A DNA stretch of 64,000 bases from Edaphochlamys debaryana. Lineage: Eukaryota > Chlorophyta > Chlorophyceae > Chlamydomonadales. Both the position numbers and the translations under genes were made by a program. The notes beneath the pieces are model-generated. The model had not been told where the DNA came from. It ran no database searches and was given only the letters and a program-made list of their open reading frames with translations. The DNA lies in assembly GCA_016858145.1 (NCBI GenBank), contig JAEHOE010000084.1, positions 434,001 to 498,000 on the forward strand. The letters run 5' to 3'. This document shows positions 1-12,700 of this stretch, piece after piece (the first letter of the stretch is position 1; each line of letters begins with the position of its first letter).

Positions 1-943
1 TGGTGGGGTTGAGGTCCTTCCGTTTGCAGAACAGCCCCGGGCCGCAGTCCTTGTTGCTGCTGCACTGAGCGCCCGTGTTGCACTGGCACCTGAGGAGGGG
101 GCAGGAGGCCGCAGAGCATCGGGGGAGGAGGGAGGTTCAGCTGGTCCGTGGGACGCGTATGACGGGTTTTTGACAGGGCCCAGGGGCGGGTCCACGTCCT
201 TCGTGTGAGACTTATGGCACTGATGACACCCGGTTCGTGGTGTTCAGCGTGTCTTGGCTGCTTGGGTCCCCTGAGCTCGCACCCAACCCCAGCTCGAATT
301 GAGTGCCCTCTCGCGCGCGAGCACGGCTCCCGACGATTAACAGGTCAGCAGCATGGCGAATGCGGGGGCGGGGGTTGGAGTGCTGCAGGGGCTGGTACTC
401 CCGCGTACACAGCGAGGGGCCGCGAACGTATGGGGTGGGGCAGACATGCCGACCGTGTCGAACTGGGTACCTGAGCGCGCAGCCACCTCCCGCGACGACA
501 CCGTCCGCATTTGCAAGCGCTGTGTAGTTGAAGCGATCCGGGAAAAGACAGCACTTCCAGCAGTCGTCGCACGCCCCATTTGTGCGACCGAAGGGCACCG
601 TTTTGCAGAACCTGCAGACACATCGCCAGTGCTCAGGAGCGGGCATCTTTAGTTGCAATGCGCCATTGGGCGACGCGACGCCGACAGGCGCGCGTCGAGC
701 CAAGGACATGCACCGCCCGCACCGTGTGAATGGCTTGACGTTCCCACAGTCAGTATGAATATTGCAAGCATTTTGAGCCACCGCAACGTTAAGCCAAACT
801 GCGCCGAGAGCCTGCACAAAGAAATGAGTGAGCGCCGCTCCAAGTCCAAAGCCCGTGTCCCAGGTACTTCTAGCTGAGATGCGCACCAAGGTCAGCAGCC
901 CTAGCTCGCAGGCTTGCCCACGGCAGAAGGCGCCTTGCCCCAT
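1..943 (-). CDS. Cys-rich secreted protein, 3' end beyond the window
   Basis: Two exons are visible on the minus strand: 943-471 and 89-1, continuing past the left edge. The donor is CAG|GTACCC, the acceptor CCTCAG|GTGCC, and the phase closes (2+1). The ATG at 943 opens an N-terminus with a hydrophobic stretch (FGLGAALTHFFVQALGAVWL) that ends VAVAQ, which looks like a signal peptide. The mature part is dense in cysteine: CNIHTDCG, RCGRC, CVCRFC, CDDCWKCC, then in exon 2 CQCNTGAQC and KDCGPGLFC. Aromatic and basic residues lie between the Cys pairs. I infer a disulfide-rich extracellular protein, of the kind expanded in volvocine algae. I cannot name a family or function. About 190 residues are visible and the C-terminus is missing. 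The 381-nt intron (90-470) shows nothing else. Confidence 0.6.
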
Positions 944-2574
944 CGCTGAGGCTGGGGCGCAGGCTGCAAGGGCGGACTAACTGGTTAGGTCCTCAGCGCT
1001 CATGTAAGCAATACAGTACTACGCATTGCAGCGACTCACAGCGACGCGTCGTGGCATGCCGTGCCAACTTTGGCGGGCGATCCCAGGCCCTGAGCGGATG
1101 CGCCTTCAGTGACAGTCACTGGTGCGAGGGCGAGGCAGCAATGCGATTATAAGGGCCTGGCATCGACGGTTTACCCAGGGTGGCGAGGCTGAGGGTGACC
1201 GCTGGCAGGCCAAGGACTCACATGTCGACATGCCAGGCAGACATGGACGACCGGCAGCTCGAGCAGTGATCTTAAAGTCGGACCAGGATTTATCCTTTGT
1301 TGCATGTCCATCCATGAAGTATCGTGGGCATAGCCGGGGCTGAACTGGGTAGGACTGTGCAGGGCTTGGAATGGGTATGACTCTTACAGACCCATGGAGC
1401 GAGACAGCGTAGGATGTGACACATCACGTATGGACCGTGGGCGCTTGGAAGCCGGGTTGACTGCGCATGAATCCGGCAGGGGTCTAGAGGCGGCGGGGGG
1501 AATCGGGGGAATCGGGGGGAAGGGAAGGGAAGGCCTGGGGGAAGTCGCCGAGGGCGACGGGTCCGAACTTGGGGCACCGTCACCCAACCCCTTGCTTTGC
1601 TCCACGTACGCCTTCTAAGACGCCGAGCAGGTACTACCTGAATTTAAGCTTCAAGTTGATGCGCAAACATGGCAAGCCCTGATCAACGGCCATCCGTGTT
1701 ATGCTTAGGGACACGCTTGCCCGCGTACACACGTTGCTGGTAGGATGGGCTCCCTATGATAATCAGCAACACATTATACACATTATACACAGAGCGCCGA
1801 GCTTGTCCTCTGTAAAGTACCGTGCACTGCTATTTTACCTCTTCTAACACACGACTGTAGTTCTAAACAACCGATACAGAGGTGAGAGCTCACTGAGGTG
1901 GGACCAGCATTTTGGCATCCCAATTGCACTTGTTGTCCTGGGCCTCCACCGGGCGTGAAGCTATGAATGTACTTTTAAGATGTCACAGCCACCGTCGCCA
2001 TCAGAAACTGGGAGGCACGCGGAGTGTTGGTTCGGCCGTGGCGTCCAGCTCCATAGTCGTAACCACCTAGTCGTGGCCAGCATAGTGACTTGACGATGCC
2101 GACAAGGCCGGACGTGGCGCTCGGGGTCCTTGTTCGCGGAGGATTCCTCGCCGGGGTCATCGTGGGCTCTGCCCATCAGCACAACTGCCCCCACGCGAGC
2201 GCACAGGCCCTCGACTTAGGGTATCACCGAGTTCTGTCATCGGTAGAAGCCACACCTCGTCGCTCGGCCCTGCTCCTGACTCCGCTCCTGACGCGCTCCT
2301 GCCCGTCTTGCTCGGCCCGTCCTACCCGGCAGGCCCCCGCCAGCCTCACAGGCCGAATCCACCGCCGGCGGAGGCTAGGCTTCCTGGAGCAACAACACGC
2401 TCTGGATCCACGCGCTGGGTCCAAGTGCTGGAGCTACGCAGCAGCATGCCGAGGGAGGCCCGTTTACGCTCCATCTAGCAGCCCGTTAACCCCTCGTAGC
2501 GGCCCCAAAGGCCGAAGGCAGCCCTCCTCCTTCTACCACCCACCTCCCGACCTTTTACTCGCCTACAAACCACC
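944..2574. other. Intergenic spacer between divergent genes
   Basis: 1.6 kb between the Cys-rich gene (minus) and the coiled-coil gene (plus). Only short, compositionally random open frames occur on either strand. It must hold both promoters and the 5' UTR of the plus gene. An A/T-rich patch near 1760-1860 contains a tandem CATTATACA. I see no recognisable RNA gene. Confidence 0.5.
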
Positions 2575-5500
2575 ATGGTTCGCTCCTCCGACGGTCAGAA
2601 CGGCCACACCCCCTCACCCCGGACCACCCGCGCCTCGGCCCCCGGGGGGCCCACGGGCAACGCCCGCCCGCCCACCCTCGCGCCATTAGACACCAAGAAG
2701 TCCATGCCCCAACGATCTGGATCTCAGACCATACACGGCAGCCCCAACCCCTTTGCATCCTCGCAACCCCGCCAGTCCGCACCCGGCATCGCACAACCGC
2801 GGCAGTCCGCGCCCGGGGCCGCGCAGCCGCGGCAATCCGCGCCGGGCACCCCACACGCGGGCGCGGGCCCGAGCCCACCGCTCCGAGCCTCGGCGTCCGG
2901 AGCCCTTCTGTCCAGCTCCGCCGACCTGCCGGCTCTGAGGTCTTCCCAGAGCGAGCTGCCGCGGCTCTCCCACAACGGAGAGCTTCCCAAGCTCACCGGT
3001 GTGGCTGACTCGGCTGATAGAGCCAGGTAGGTGCGCCCAAGTTAACAGCAGCAGGGGTGTGGTACTGACGAGCTGTGCGCATGGCGGGGCCAGAATGGAG
3101 GGGTTTCGGCAGGGGAGGTGGCCCATGCTTACACCGCAAGCAGGGTTTCGGACTGACGGCCCGCCGCCCTGACTCGTTCCTCCCTCCTGCACCCCGTGCC
3201 CCCCGCCTTGATGCCCCCCCCCCCCAGGCCCGTCGCCTTCCGGAGAGCCGCGAGTGAGCGGGGGCACCAGCCTGTGTGGGGGTGCATCCGTGCATGGGGT
3301 GCACGGGGCCGTGCCGTGGGGTTTGAGGTAGGATGCTCCTACCTGAGCCCTGCATCCGAGCCCCTCCTGCCGTGGTATTCAGCCTGCTGGCCCGTGCCTG
3401 CGCTCCCCCCTCGCTCCCTGCGCGTCTCCGCAGCCCTCACCGCGCGCACCGAGCTCGCAGACGCAAAGACCGTGGGCAACGGCGTGGAGAGCGCGTTCGC
3501 AATAAAGAAGGATCGGGCGGCCCTGCAGCACGACAAGGCGAGCCGGGGCGTACCGTGGATGGGAGGGGTGGCGGTAGGGGGGATGGGGGGTGGGATGCGT
3601 TGGGCGAGGCAGGTGGAGGGTGGTGAACGATACTTGCGGGCTGGTAGGGGGCATTGGGACGGCCTTGGCCTGCTCATGGCATCCTGCCCTGCCCTCTCAC
3701 TGTCGTTAACCTTGGCCCTTCCTTTCACTCGCCATACGCAGGCCGCCCTGCTCATGATGAAGCGGCGGTTGGAGGCGCTGCTGACCAGGGTGCTGGAGGG
3801 GCCCCTGGCGGAGGACGGCCTGCAGGTGCGGGTTAGGGTGGGGCGGGTGGGGTGGGTGGGGTGGGTGGTGGGTCGGGGTGGAGCAGAGGCAGGGGTGGGG
3901 CTGGCAGCGGGGGGTGGCGGAGGACGGCCTGCAGGGGCGGGTTAGGGCGGGGCAGAATGGGCGGGGGACGGGGGCACACGACGACATCGGTGACTTGTGA
4001 TTGTGCACAAGCCAGGGAGGTGCTCGCACACTCACATGTGATTTGCCGTCCACAAGCTCTGATTGCTGTCCCATCTTGCCTTGTCTGGGCCTCTTGTGTG
4101 CGCAGGACGAGGAGTCGGCGGCAGCGCTGTGGGACGGCGTGACTGCGTCGGTGCTGGCGGGGGCGGCCGTGGGCGCCGGCAAGGGGCGCACGGGGCAGCT
4201 GCGGACGCAGCTCAAAAAGGTGGGGTGCAAGGGGCCGCCCGGCTCTCGGGTTTTGGGGGGTAAGGGGCATGGTCACGGGGCGGTAGCGGCACAGCAGGTG
4301 GGGTGCGGGGCCGCGCGGGCTCTGGGGCTGGAGCGGTGATGCCACAGCTCTGCGCTGGAGGGGGCGGCCAGGGCCAAGGGGCGGGGTCGCAGGTCCCCTG
4401 GCTGCGCGAAGGGACGCCGTTCGGGCTTGGCGCGATGCAGCACTGCCCTTTGCCCCAGCCCGGGACCTGTGGCATAGATCGGGGCGGGCGAGCCGCCAAA
4501 TCTGCCGTACGGACTTGCACGGATGAGCCCCTGGTCGGGGCTTCACCGGGCCTGACCGGGCCTGGCTCTGCTCCCTGCTCCTCCCAGCCCTCCCTCCTTT
4601 CCCCCTCCCCACCCCCCTCCCCCCAGGCTCTGGAGGAGAGTGCGGCCATGGAGAAGCACCTGGCCTCGGGCTCCAGCGGGGTGGCGGTGGCGGCAGCAGC
4701 GGGTGGGTGGCAGAGGGGGCAGGGTGGGGGGCAGTGGGGGCAGGGGGTATGCTTGCAACTACCCGGGGGCAAGCGGTGGCGGTGGCCGTGGCGGCAGCAG
4801 CGGGTGGGTGGCAGAGGGGTAGGGGGTGCAAGGGGTGGTGTGGTCTGTAGGTGGGGGATCGCGGAGGGGGCCAAGGCGATGGGGGTTTGGGGGGTCGCGG
4901 ACGGGGCAGAGGGTGGAGGTAGAGTGGAAGAGGAGGTGAAGGGGCTGGGGTCTGAGGGCGAAGGTGCCAAGGGGTGAGGGGGTCGCGCGAGGGGCGAGGG
5001 GAGGAGAGAGTTTCAAAGGGGCGTCAGGGAGAGGGGCTCAGCTGCGCCGGGGCCGCGACTGCGGATAGCGGCAGGGGCTGCTGCACCGGGGCTTGCGGTG
5101 GGTCAGCACGCCTCAGGCAGCCCCCCACCCCCTTTATCCCCGCCTCCACTCCCCTCCGCAGCGGACGCCGAGGCCCGCATCAAGGAGCTCACGGCCCGCA
5201 TGGCGGAGATGCAGGTGGGGGGGGCAGGGGGGGTGGGGAGCAGGGGTGGGGTGGAGGGCTGGAGACTTGACTTGCGTCGAGGCGCCAGCGCGCTGTTGCT
5301 GGGAGGGTCCTGTTCAGATTCCCGTCGGATCTCAATCCCTTCTCTCCCCGACTAAGTGGGCCGCAGCGGTCCCTCACCCATCTCTGCCACCTCCCGCTGT
5401 CGCGTCCCACAAACCTCCCAGCCACGAGGTGGCCGTGTCCTGGCTGGACGGCGAGCTGTCACGATTGGGCTGGCGTGCGGGTTACGACCGACGCGTCTCA

Positions 5501-7666
5501 CAACCCTCCCACCTCCCCCCGCGCCCCCCGCTCCCCCAGTTGGACCACGAGGTTGCTGTGTCCCGGCTGGAGGGGGAGCTGAGCTACCGCAAGACGCAGG
5601 CCAGTGCCTCCGCCGGCGGGCTGCAGCGGCAGTGCGCGGAGCAGGAGGAGGAGCTGCGGCGGCTGCGGCAGTCCCTGGCTCAGCACGAGCACTCGGTGCG
5701 GGAGCTGAGCGGCCAGGTGGGGTGTGGGGGGGCGGAGGGGGGTGCGGGGAGGGGGCGTGTGTGTTTGCGGCGGCTGCAGCAGTCCCTGGCTCAGCACGAG
5801 CACTCGGTGCGGGAGCTGAGCGGCCAGGTGGGGTGTGGGGGGGCGGAGGGGGGTGCGGGGAGGGGGCGTGTGTGTTTGCGGCGGCTGCAGCAGTCCCTGG
5901 CTCAGCACGAGCACTCGGTGCGGGAGCTGAGCGGCCAGGTGGGGTGTGGGGGGACGGAGGGGGGTGCGGGGAGGGGCGTGTGTGTTTGCGGCGGCTGCAG
6001 CAGTCCCTGGCTCAGCACGAGCACTCGGTGCGGGAGCTGAACGGCCAGGTGGGGGGGGACGGGGGGGGGAGGGGGGCATGCAGGGGGGTGCGCGGGAGTG
6101 GGAAGGCGGGAGAGGGAGATGGGGGATGGGGGAAGGGGATGCAAGGGGGGCGGCGCTACACCCGCCTGCATGCACTCTTGCTGCATCATTTACCGTATCT
6201 TTCCAGCCCACTGCCATCTCAGCGGGTTGTTGACTCGGTCAGCCAGTTTACTACGTCCTCTACCCCCCTGGGCCCCAGAGCTCCGCCCTGTGGCAGCAGC
6301 TAAGCCCCACCCTCCACTTACTCTCACCCCTTGGCCCCCCTCCCCTCTTGCCTTCCAGCCACCCCTCTTGCCTTCCCTCCAACCCCTCTTACCTCCAGCC
6401 CCTATCACCCCTATCCCCGAGAGCGCCTCCCTGTGCCAGCGGCCCAGCCTCTCCCCTTCCCTTTGCTCCCCATCCCTCCACTCCCCTATGTTTGAACTCT
6501 ATCCCCTCCCCTCCCCTTGCCTCCACCCCCTCCCCCTGTCCCCCAGAGCGCCTCCCTGCGCCAGCAGCTCAGCGGCATGGGCCAGGCCCTGGCGGAGAAG
6601 GCGCAGCAGCTGGCGGACGTGCGGGGCCTGCTGGGGATGGACAAGGGTGAGGGGAGGGGGGAGTGGAGGCAAGAGGGCGAGTACATTCCTTCTGAATGTT
6701 CAGACACCCCCCTTATGTGGGGTTGGCAGGGAGTTATTGTGCTTGGAAAAAGGCAAGAGGGGAGGCAAAGGAGGTGTGCCCCTTGTCGTCTCCGCCCCGC
6801 AACGCCCTAGGAATCATGGTGTCGGTGTGCCCCTTGCCACCCCACAACCCACCTCCCCCAGCCACCATGGACACGGTGATCGAGATGCTCAAGGAGCAGC
6901 TCAAGGACGCAAACGCGGACCGGGCCGCCAAGGGGCAGCGCATAACAGAGCTGGAGTACATGTGAGCCTCGGCGGGGGCCTTGTGGGGGCCTGGGGTGGG
7001 CCTTGGGCGGGCCTTGTGGGGGCTTGGGGGGGCCTTCACGGAGCTGGAGTACATGTGAGACAGGCGGGGGATTGGAAGCGGGGGCAGGCAGGGGATGCTT
7101 GCGGGCCTCCGGTAGGAGGTCTCGAGGGCGCGTCCACGTGTGGCCTAGTTTCGGGGGCGGGGATACGATATGGGTACCTGCAGCCCTGAGAGGGGGGGCT
7201 AGGGGGGTGAATCAGCAATGCTCATGATCTGCCGTACGTGCGCAGGGTGGTGCACCGCGACGCGCTGCTGGCGGAGGCGGAGGACCGGGTCAACAAGGCG
7301 GCGGCGGCGGCAGCGGCGGCGGCGGCACATAACAGCCCGCCGGGCGTCGCCTCCGCCGCCAAGTCGGCGGCGGCCCCGTCACCGATGCACGCCAAGGGCG
7401 CGTGGAGCGTGCTCGCCAAAACCGTAGCCGCCGCGCGCGCGATCCGAGACAGCGGCAGCGGCAGCGCACGCGGGCCCAAGGCAGGCCCAAGCCAGGCCCA
7501 GGGGCTGGGCCCGGGTGATGGCGGCAAGGCGGCAGGGAGTGGGCCGGCGAAGGCAGCCGCCCGGGCGGCGAAGGCGGCGAAGCCAAAGGCCGCGCGCGGC
7601 AAGGCGGCTGGGCCCGACAGCGACGTCGAGTCGTACACGGGCGACGCCTTCGAGGACGAGGAGTGA
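2575..7666 (+). CDS. Coiled-coil protein with disordered N-terminus
   Basis: Thirteen exons close in phase: 2575-2998, 3434-3537, 3742-3825, 4106-4219, 4627-4702, 5162-5214, 5540-5716, 5780-5827, 5891-5938, 6001-6048, 6547-6646, 6862-6961, 7246-7666. They give about 598 aa. The ATG sits in a good context (CCACCATGG). Residues 1-140 are Ser/Pro/Gln-rich, with three 10-residue AQPRQSAPG-type repeats. The middle is heptad-like, with segments such as DRAALQHDKAALLMMKRRLE, EARIKELTARMAEM, EVAVSRLEGEL, QLADVRGLLGMDK and EMLKEQLKD. The C-terminus is Ala/Lys-rich and ends SYTGDAFEDEE. The family is not recognised; a cytoskeletal or basal-body scaffold is only a guess from the coil. The exon 1/2 border is the weakest call: the chosen donor GTGTGG fits phase, the stronger GTAGGT at 3027 does not. 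Intron 2 would use a GC donor (AAG|GCGAGC). Confidence 0.65.
2761..2850 (+). repeat. 30-bp coding tandem repeat, 3 copies
   Basis: Three 30-nt units in exon 1 of the coiled-coil gene encode (S/A)QPRQSAPG(I/A/T) in frame. The copies differ mainly at silent sites, so the peptide repeat appears to be maintained. Confidence 0.85.
4687..4819 (+). repeat. Duplicated exon end and donor (coiled-coil gene exon 5)
   Basis: Positions 4687-4718 (last codons of exon 5 plus the GTGGGT donor) recur at 4788-4819 inside the following intron, offset 101 bp, nearly identical. Confidence 0.8.
5401..5584 (+). repeat. Decayed copy of intron end and exon 7 start
   Basis: The CACGAGG-initiated coding segment near 5546 (EVAVSRLEGEL) has a diverged copy at 5423 (EVAVSWLDGEL) in the preceding intron, offset 123 bp. 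The adjacent intron sequence at 5401-5420 recurs at 5492-5511. Upstream of the decayed copy is CCTCCCAG, a possible acceptor. Confidence 0.65.
5669..6048 (+). repeat. 111-bp tandem repeat carrying a 48-nt exon, 4 copies
   Basis: The segment starting CAGTCCCTGGCTCAG recurs at 5669, 5780, 5891 and 6001 (spacing 111, 111, 110). Each copy ends GGCCAG|GTGGGG, a splice donor. Copies 2-4 are preceded by CGGCTGCAG|CAG, an acceptor; copy 1 has CTGCGG at that place because it is internal to its exon. Each unit therefore reads as a 48-nt exon (QSLAQHEHSVRELSGQ; last copy ELNGQ) plus a 62-63-nt intron. The single missing base lies in the third intron, where it does not harm the spliced frame. Confidence 0.85.
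6948..7059 (+). repeat. Duplicated exon end and donor (coiled-coil gene exon 12)
   Basis: A 19-nt stretch spanning the end of exon 12 (ELEYM) and its GTGAG donor at 6948-6966 is repeated exactly at 7041-7059 in the next intron, offset 93 bp. Confidence 0.85.
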
Positions 7667-9704
7667 TAAGCGGGCCCATGCGGGCCCACGCAAGGCCGCT
7701 GCATGCCCAGCTCGGCGCCTGAATAAGCCGCAGTGCTGTCTCAGCAGTAGCCATTTCCACCCGGCGCGTCGGGAGAAGGGTCCAGAGCAGCACTGGTCGG
7801 GAGCCTTCCCGGGGCGCCGCGGATGGTTAAAGAGGACGGGCCCACCGACCCTCAAGTGGTGGCCAGTGAAGCCGCCTAGCGGGGTGCTGTGCGGATGCCC
7901 TGGCGGGCCTGCACCCCTAGCAGTGAAAGGGGAAGGTATCCCAGTCCTGACGCGCTCGGAGGCCTCAGCCCGTGCGGTGAATCAAGAGAAAGACGGCGCA
8001 GGGACGCACAGTGCAGTACAGTGTACGGCCTGCATGCGCGCTGCGTGTGTGCCCCTTCGCAGGGGTTGCGGGTTGGCAGGATGCGACATGGGCCACGGGA
8101 TTGTGACAAGTTGGACGGGTCTTGATATCGCTGCAAGGTCCTTGCTTGTCTTGGACTTGGAGTTCTGGCATTTGCTAGCTTGGACTGGCTTGCTAGTAGG
8201 CTTGCGGTGCGGGTCCTGCCTGAGTGGGTGCCTAGAGCCCTGCTGGAGATCTGGCAAGTGCTAGCTGGTCTTGCCTGAGTGGGGCTGAGCGACATTACAT
8301 TGTGCGACGTAATGACCCCTTTTCTCTCTTTCCGTGCTCCTGTGCGTCTGCTCCGAGGACCTCTGTCATGTAGCCCTTCGCCTTGCACTACCGTGTGCTG
8401 CCTAACAACTACTGATGGTGACCCCTTCCTACTCTGTCCTGTGGCCCTGTGCCTTGCACTACGCTGCCTAGAGATGCCTGGAAGCTTGCGTGTCAAGTAC
8501 ATGACAACTCTGCGTCAACGAAGGATATGATAGCTTGTGTGGCCGCAAGGCCTCCGCTGTGAGCACACGTGGCCGCCTCACGTCTTCTTCCTTCCGAGAT
8601 GTTCTATACTAGCTATTCAACTTGCGGCATCTGGCCATCATGTGACCCCCTTTGGTGCACTGACGATGGGCACAGGTATAGCAATCAAGAGTGATGTGAG
8701 TCGACATGTTTATGTGACTGGTTTCCCCTGGTGCGTGGCACATGCTGTGCCCTGATGACTAGCTAGTCCCAGCGGGCGCTGGTGCAGGAGCGAGGGCTCA
8801 TGGTATGATGTGACTCGGTACAATAGAGTGCTGAGGTTAGCAGTAGGCTGGGGACTGGGGGAGCGGTTGAGGCCGGGTGTGGGGGGCTGTGTTGTGCACA
8901 TCGTCACAAGCCACGTGAACACTCTGGGGTTCCACATAAGGGTACAACGCGTGCCACAAGGCGTTACAGCCATGGAAGCACGGCGTGCATTCCACCTTGA
9001 TCACCCATCCGGATGGATCGGAGCCTTGCCGCCATCTTTCCAACCACACACAACCCGTGCCAAACCACCACCGTGTATCAGTAATCAGCACCCCCGCTTA
9101 TCAGCAACTGCTGATGACGTAGGAAGAAAGGTAGTATCACCACAGACGTGGAGGGAAGAAAGGATGTGTAACAAGCCAAAACTGGACCGCTTGGCAACAG
9201 CCAACACCAGGGGCATGGTTTATGGAACCGCGGTACCCCGCGTTGGTGGCCCCGTCCGTTCCATAACAACCCCCAACGCACAGCCCCTGCATTGCGGCAT
9301 GGGTGGCTCACACACACACGAGACAAAGCACGTCGCAGGCCACGGAGGAGGTCCCCGGGACCTGCGTGTCGCAAAATGATCCATGCTTTCATCTACGGGT
9401 TGCCTCTCATTCAGCAGACCCTTGCAGCTTGTTCAGCTAGAGGCCAGTCAAAACCTGGCCCTTGCATCGGGATACGGAAAGCTGATGGCTTCCTCACGCA
9501 AGGACGACCGGGTAGTTCTGCAAGGCAGGGGACGAAGGGGTGCAGGGGGCAACGGGAATCAAGGAGGAAGAGTCAGGGCCTTCCTAAGCTCTGAGCCTCT
9601 GACCAGCTCGCAACAAACCACCCAAGCCACCCCACCCGCCACTCGCGCTCCTCCCCCAAGGCTCCCGCCAAGGCCCTCCCCCTCTCCAACCCTTCGCTTC
9701 TTGT
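7667..9704. other. Convergent intergenic region, two 3' UTRs
   Basis: 2.0 kb between the ends of the coiled-coil gene (plus) and the pherophorin (minus). No convincing coding exon is present. A minus-strand TGTAA (TTACA at about 8964) is a candidate pherophorin poly(A) signal. A plus-strand TGTAA lies near 9166, rather far from the coiled-coil stop. The stretch 8130-8290 is rich in CTTG/CTAG-like short repeats. Confidence 0.4.
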
Positions 9705-12700
9705 TCACCACGTAATTATCTTCCCACCCACCCCCTTCCCCCCATCCAGGCGCACCGGGCAGCAGCCAATGTCCTCATTGAACAGAGCCACCCACAGAAT
9801 GCCGGGGCCCTCCGCGGACAGATCCGAGATGGTCGTGGGCTTCTCGATCCGGATGCAGATCTGCGGCTGGCGCCTCTGCACCATCTCCACGCTCCAGTTC
9901 AGATCCGTGATCTTGAGCGCGTTGTCAGCCGGCCATGCCCAAGACTCTGTGGGTGGCGGGGTGAGGGGTAACGCGGCTCGGCACAAGACCTCACATGCAG
10001 TCACGGTGAACAGCTGTACGGCTGTGTTCCTGAGCGTCGGTCGACGCTGACCCAGGGGATGGGTTCGGGGTCCCTGGCGGCTTCCCTCCATCCAGCCGAG
10101 CACTCGGAGAGAGATCGCATGACTCACGCTCCTTGCGGACGACAACGCCGTCGGCAAACTTGTTGTAGATCTCGGCAATCTTGAAGCGCATCGAGTGCCT
10201 GCGATGGGGGAAAGGCGGAAGCCTTCTTCCCCGACCCCGTCCTCCCTTCCACAGAACCCAAGGCCCCCGACCTACTCCGCCAGTCTTCACGTCTCTCTGC
10301 GCCCCCCTCCAGCCCCGTGAGGTGGAACCCGGCCGTGTTTACCCTCCTACCCCCCCCTCCCCTGCCCTCCCTCTGCCCCCCCCCCATCCCTCACTTGAGG
10401 TGGAACTCGACCTTGTTCAGCACGTTAGCCCGGCCACACTTGGACTGGTGGGAAGGGGAACGAGAGGAAGGGGGAGTTAACAGATATCAGCGAAGCGAAG
10501 AAAGGGGAGATGGAGCGGCAGCAGGGAGACGTCGCATGACAACCAGGCAACCCGCATGCACCTTCCCACCTCGGGTCTCTCGGGTGTGACGGTGTTGATG
10601 GCCACACAGTAGGTGGTGGAGGTGCGGCCCTCGCTGACGCTGGCGAAGGCACGGCCGGTGGCGAAGGGCGTGCTGCGCTGGTTGTGGTTGCAGCTGCGGA
10701 GGGGCGGGTGGTGGGGCACGAGGGAGCGGGGCGGTGAGGGCGCGAGCGTGATGTGGGTAATGACGGGGGGTGTCTGTGCTGTTGGAGAGAAAGCCCCGCA
10801 CGACCACAGGGCCACTGCTGCCGTACATAAGCTGGCTCACGTGTAGTTGGAGAAGTCCGTGGGGGGCGCGGGGGCCATGGGCGGCGGGGGCGCGTCGGGC
10901 GGCGGGGGCGCGTCGGGGTTGATGACGCAGCCAGCCGTGCCCCAGTTGGTCTGGGGGCACTCAATCAGGTTGGGGTTGTCGAGGGTGGTCACAACGAAGG
11001 AGACCGCCAGGGCGCACGTGGGTGGCGAGTCCTTGCCGGGGAAGAAGAGGCTGGCAATCCTGTCTGGCGTCAGACCGGTGCTGGTGGTACGGCCGGGGGT
11101 AATCCACTGTAAGGGGTAGCGGCACAAGGAGGACAGTGCGAGCACAAGGGCATGCGTTAGGCAGCAGCTCGTTTGGAAGGGGCGTGGGGCTGGCCAGCCC
11201 CCGTGGATGGGGTGCTTGGGGCGTCTTATTGGATCCCTAACGAGCTGTTCCGTCCTTTGGCAGGCATCGGTCCCTCCTGCTGATTAAGCCGCGTTTTCCC
11301 GTCCCCATCGGGCCCTCCTGCTATAGCACCAGTTCAACCCGTGAGCAATACACGAATGTCCCTGCTAACCTTGTCGATGATGGCAGCGGAGGGGTAGACG
11401 TAGTCGGGCTGGTCGGGCGGCTGCGCCTGCACAACGATGCCGCACCAGCTGATGCGGTTGCCCGGCAGCGGGGAGCCATCGACCAGGTTGCCATCCGCGT
11501 CCTGAGGGGCCGGGCGAGAAGGCGTCAGACAGGTCTACAGAGCATGCCACGCAGGCCTCAACGTGCACGACGCGCGCACACAGACACCAACCCCTGCATA
11601 CCCTGGCGGGGATGTCCACGTTGCCCTGGCACTCGACGGTCCAATCCTCGGGGACCACGGCCAAGTCTGGGTAGGGCTGCAGCACCGTGTCGAAAAGGTC
11701 TTGCCACTGCGCTTGCAAAGAGGAAAAAGAGAGCGACGAGTCAGAAACGGGCAAGCAGTACTAGTGCGAGGGAAACAAGGAGACGCGTGCGAGTTTCAGA
11801 GAACTAGCTCCCTCACGCCGAGCCCTGTTCACCCCTGCGTGGGAAGGACACAGGGGCGCATCCTGGCTCCTCTCGCGGATCCCTGTTCAGGCCTCCGTCC
11901 CCCTGCCCGGCCTCATCGCACCAGGACATTGTTGATTTGCTCCCTGGCAATCGAACAGAGCGTCTGGGTAACAGGGTTTGGGCGGTGTGGGAGGTGGCGG
12001 TCCGTTAGGGGCAGCGTGGCAAACAAAGTAGCGCACACGCACCCTCGCCCATCTATCGGCCCGGGTATGCATGCACCCGGAACCGCGCCTTCCTTTCTGA
12101 AGGCTTCTGAAGGGAGCAGCCGAGGTGTACGAAGCCTCTGTTCCAACCCGCCCTACCTCATTGGGGAAAAGGTTTCCGTGAGAGGTAGCGGTTGCGTCGA
12201 AGTAGAAGCACATGGGCAGGTTGTCGCAGGGGAAGCCATCCTGTGAGCCGACGGTGGGGGGCAGCGGTTAGGCACCATGAGCACCTTGATATTTTAGAGG
12301 GGCCCCTGATGCGCAGTCGCGTAAGCTGCCTCTCCGTTTGTTACCTGGCAGACGCGGGCATTGGCGGCGCGGCGGCACTCCTCCTCGCTAGAGTTCACAA
12401 CGACCTCGGAGTACTGACACGCGGGGCCGACGATTGGCGCCGTGAAGCGCGTGATGAGCGCGTTGTGCTCGCGCAACTCGAAGCCCGACTCGCCAAGCCA
12501 CGGGTCCACGGCCGCAGCGATGGCAGCGCCCTCGCCGCTGAGCGTCAGAGCGCCGCAGAACTGTATGTGGCGCAGGTGGGGCACGGGCCAAGGGTGGATG
12601 CATGTTTAGCAGAGGTGGTGGGTGGCAACAGGTTGGGCACGGTACCGCCACCGGCATCATCCCGGCGTCTGCCCACCTGCACCGTCACCACGTTGAGCCG

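Noticed and set aside
3833..6217. Long minus-strand Pro-rich frames opposite the coiled-coil gene
   Set aside because: Caused by G-rich introns on the plus strand. They cross exon and intron alike and contain no domain.
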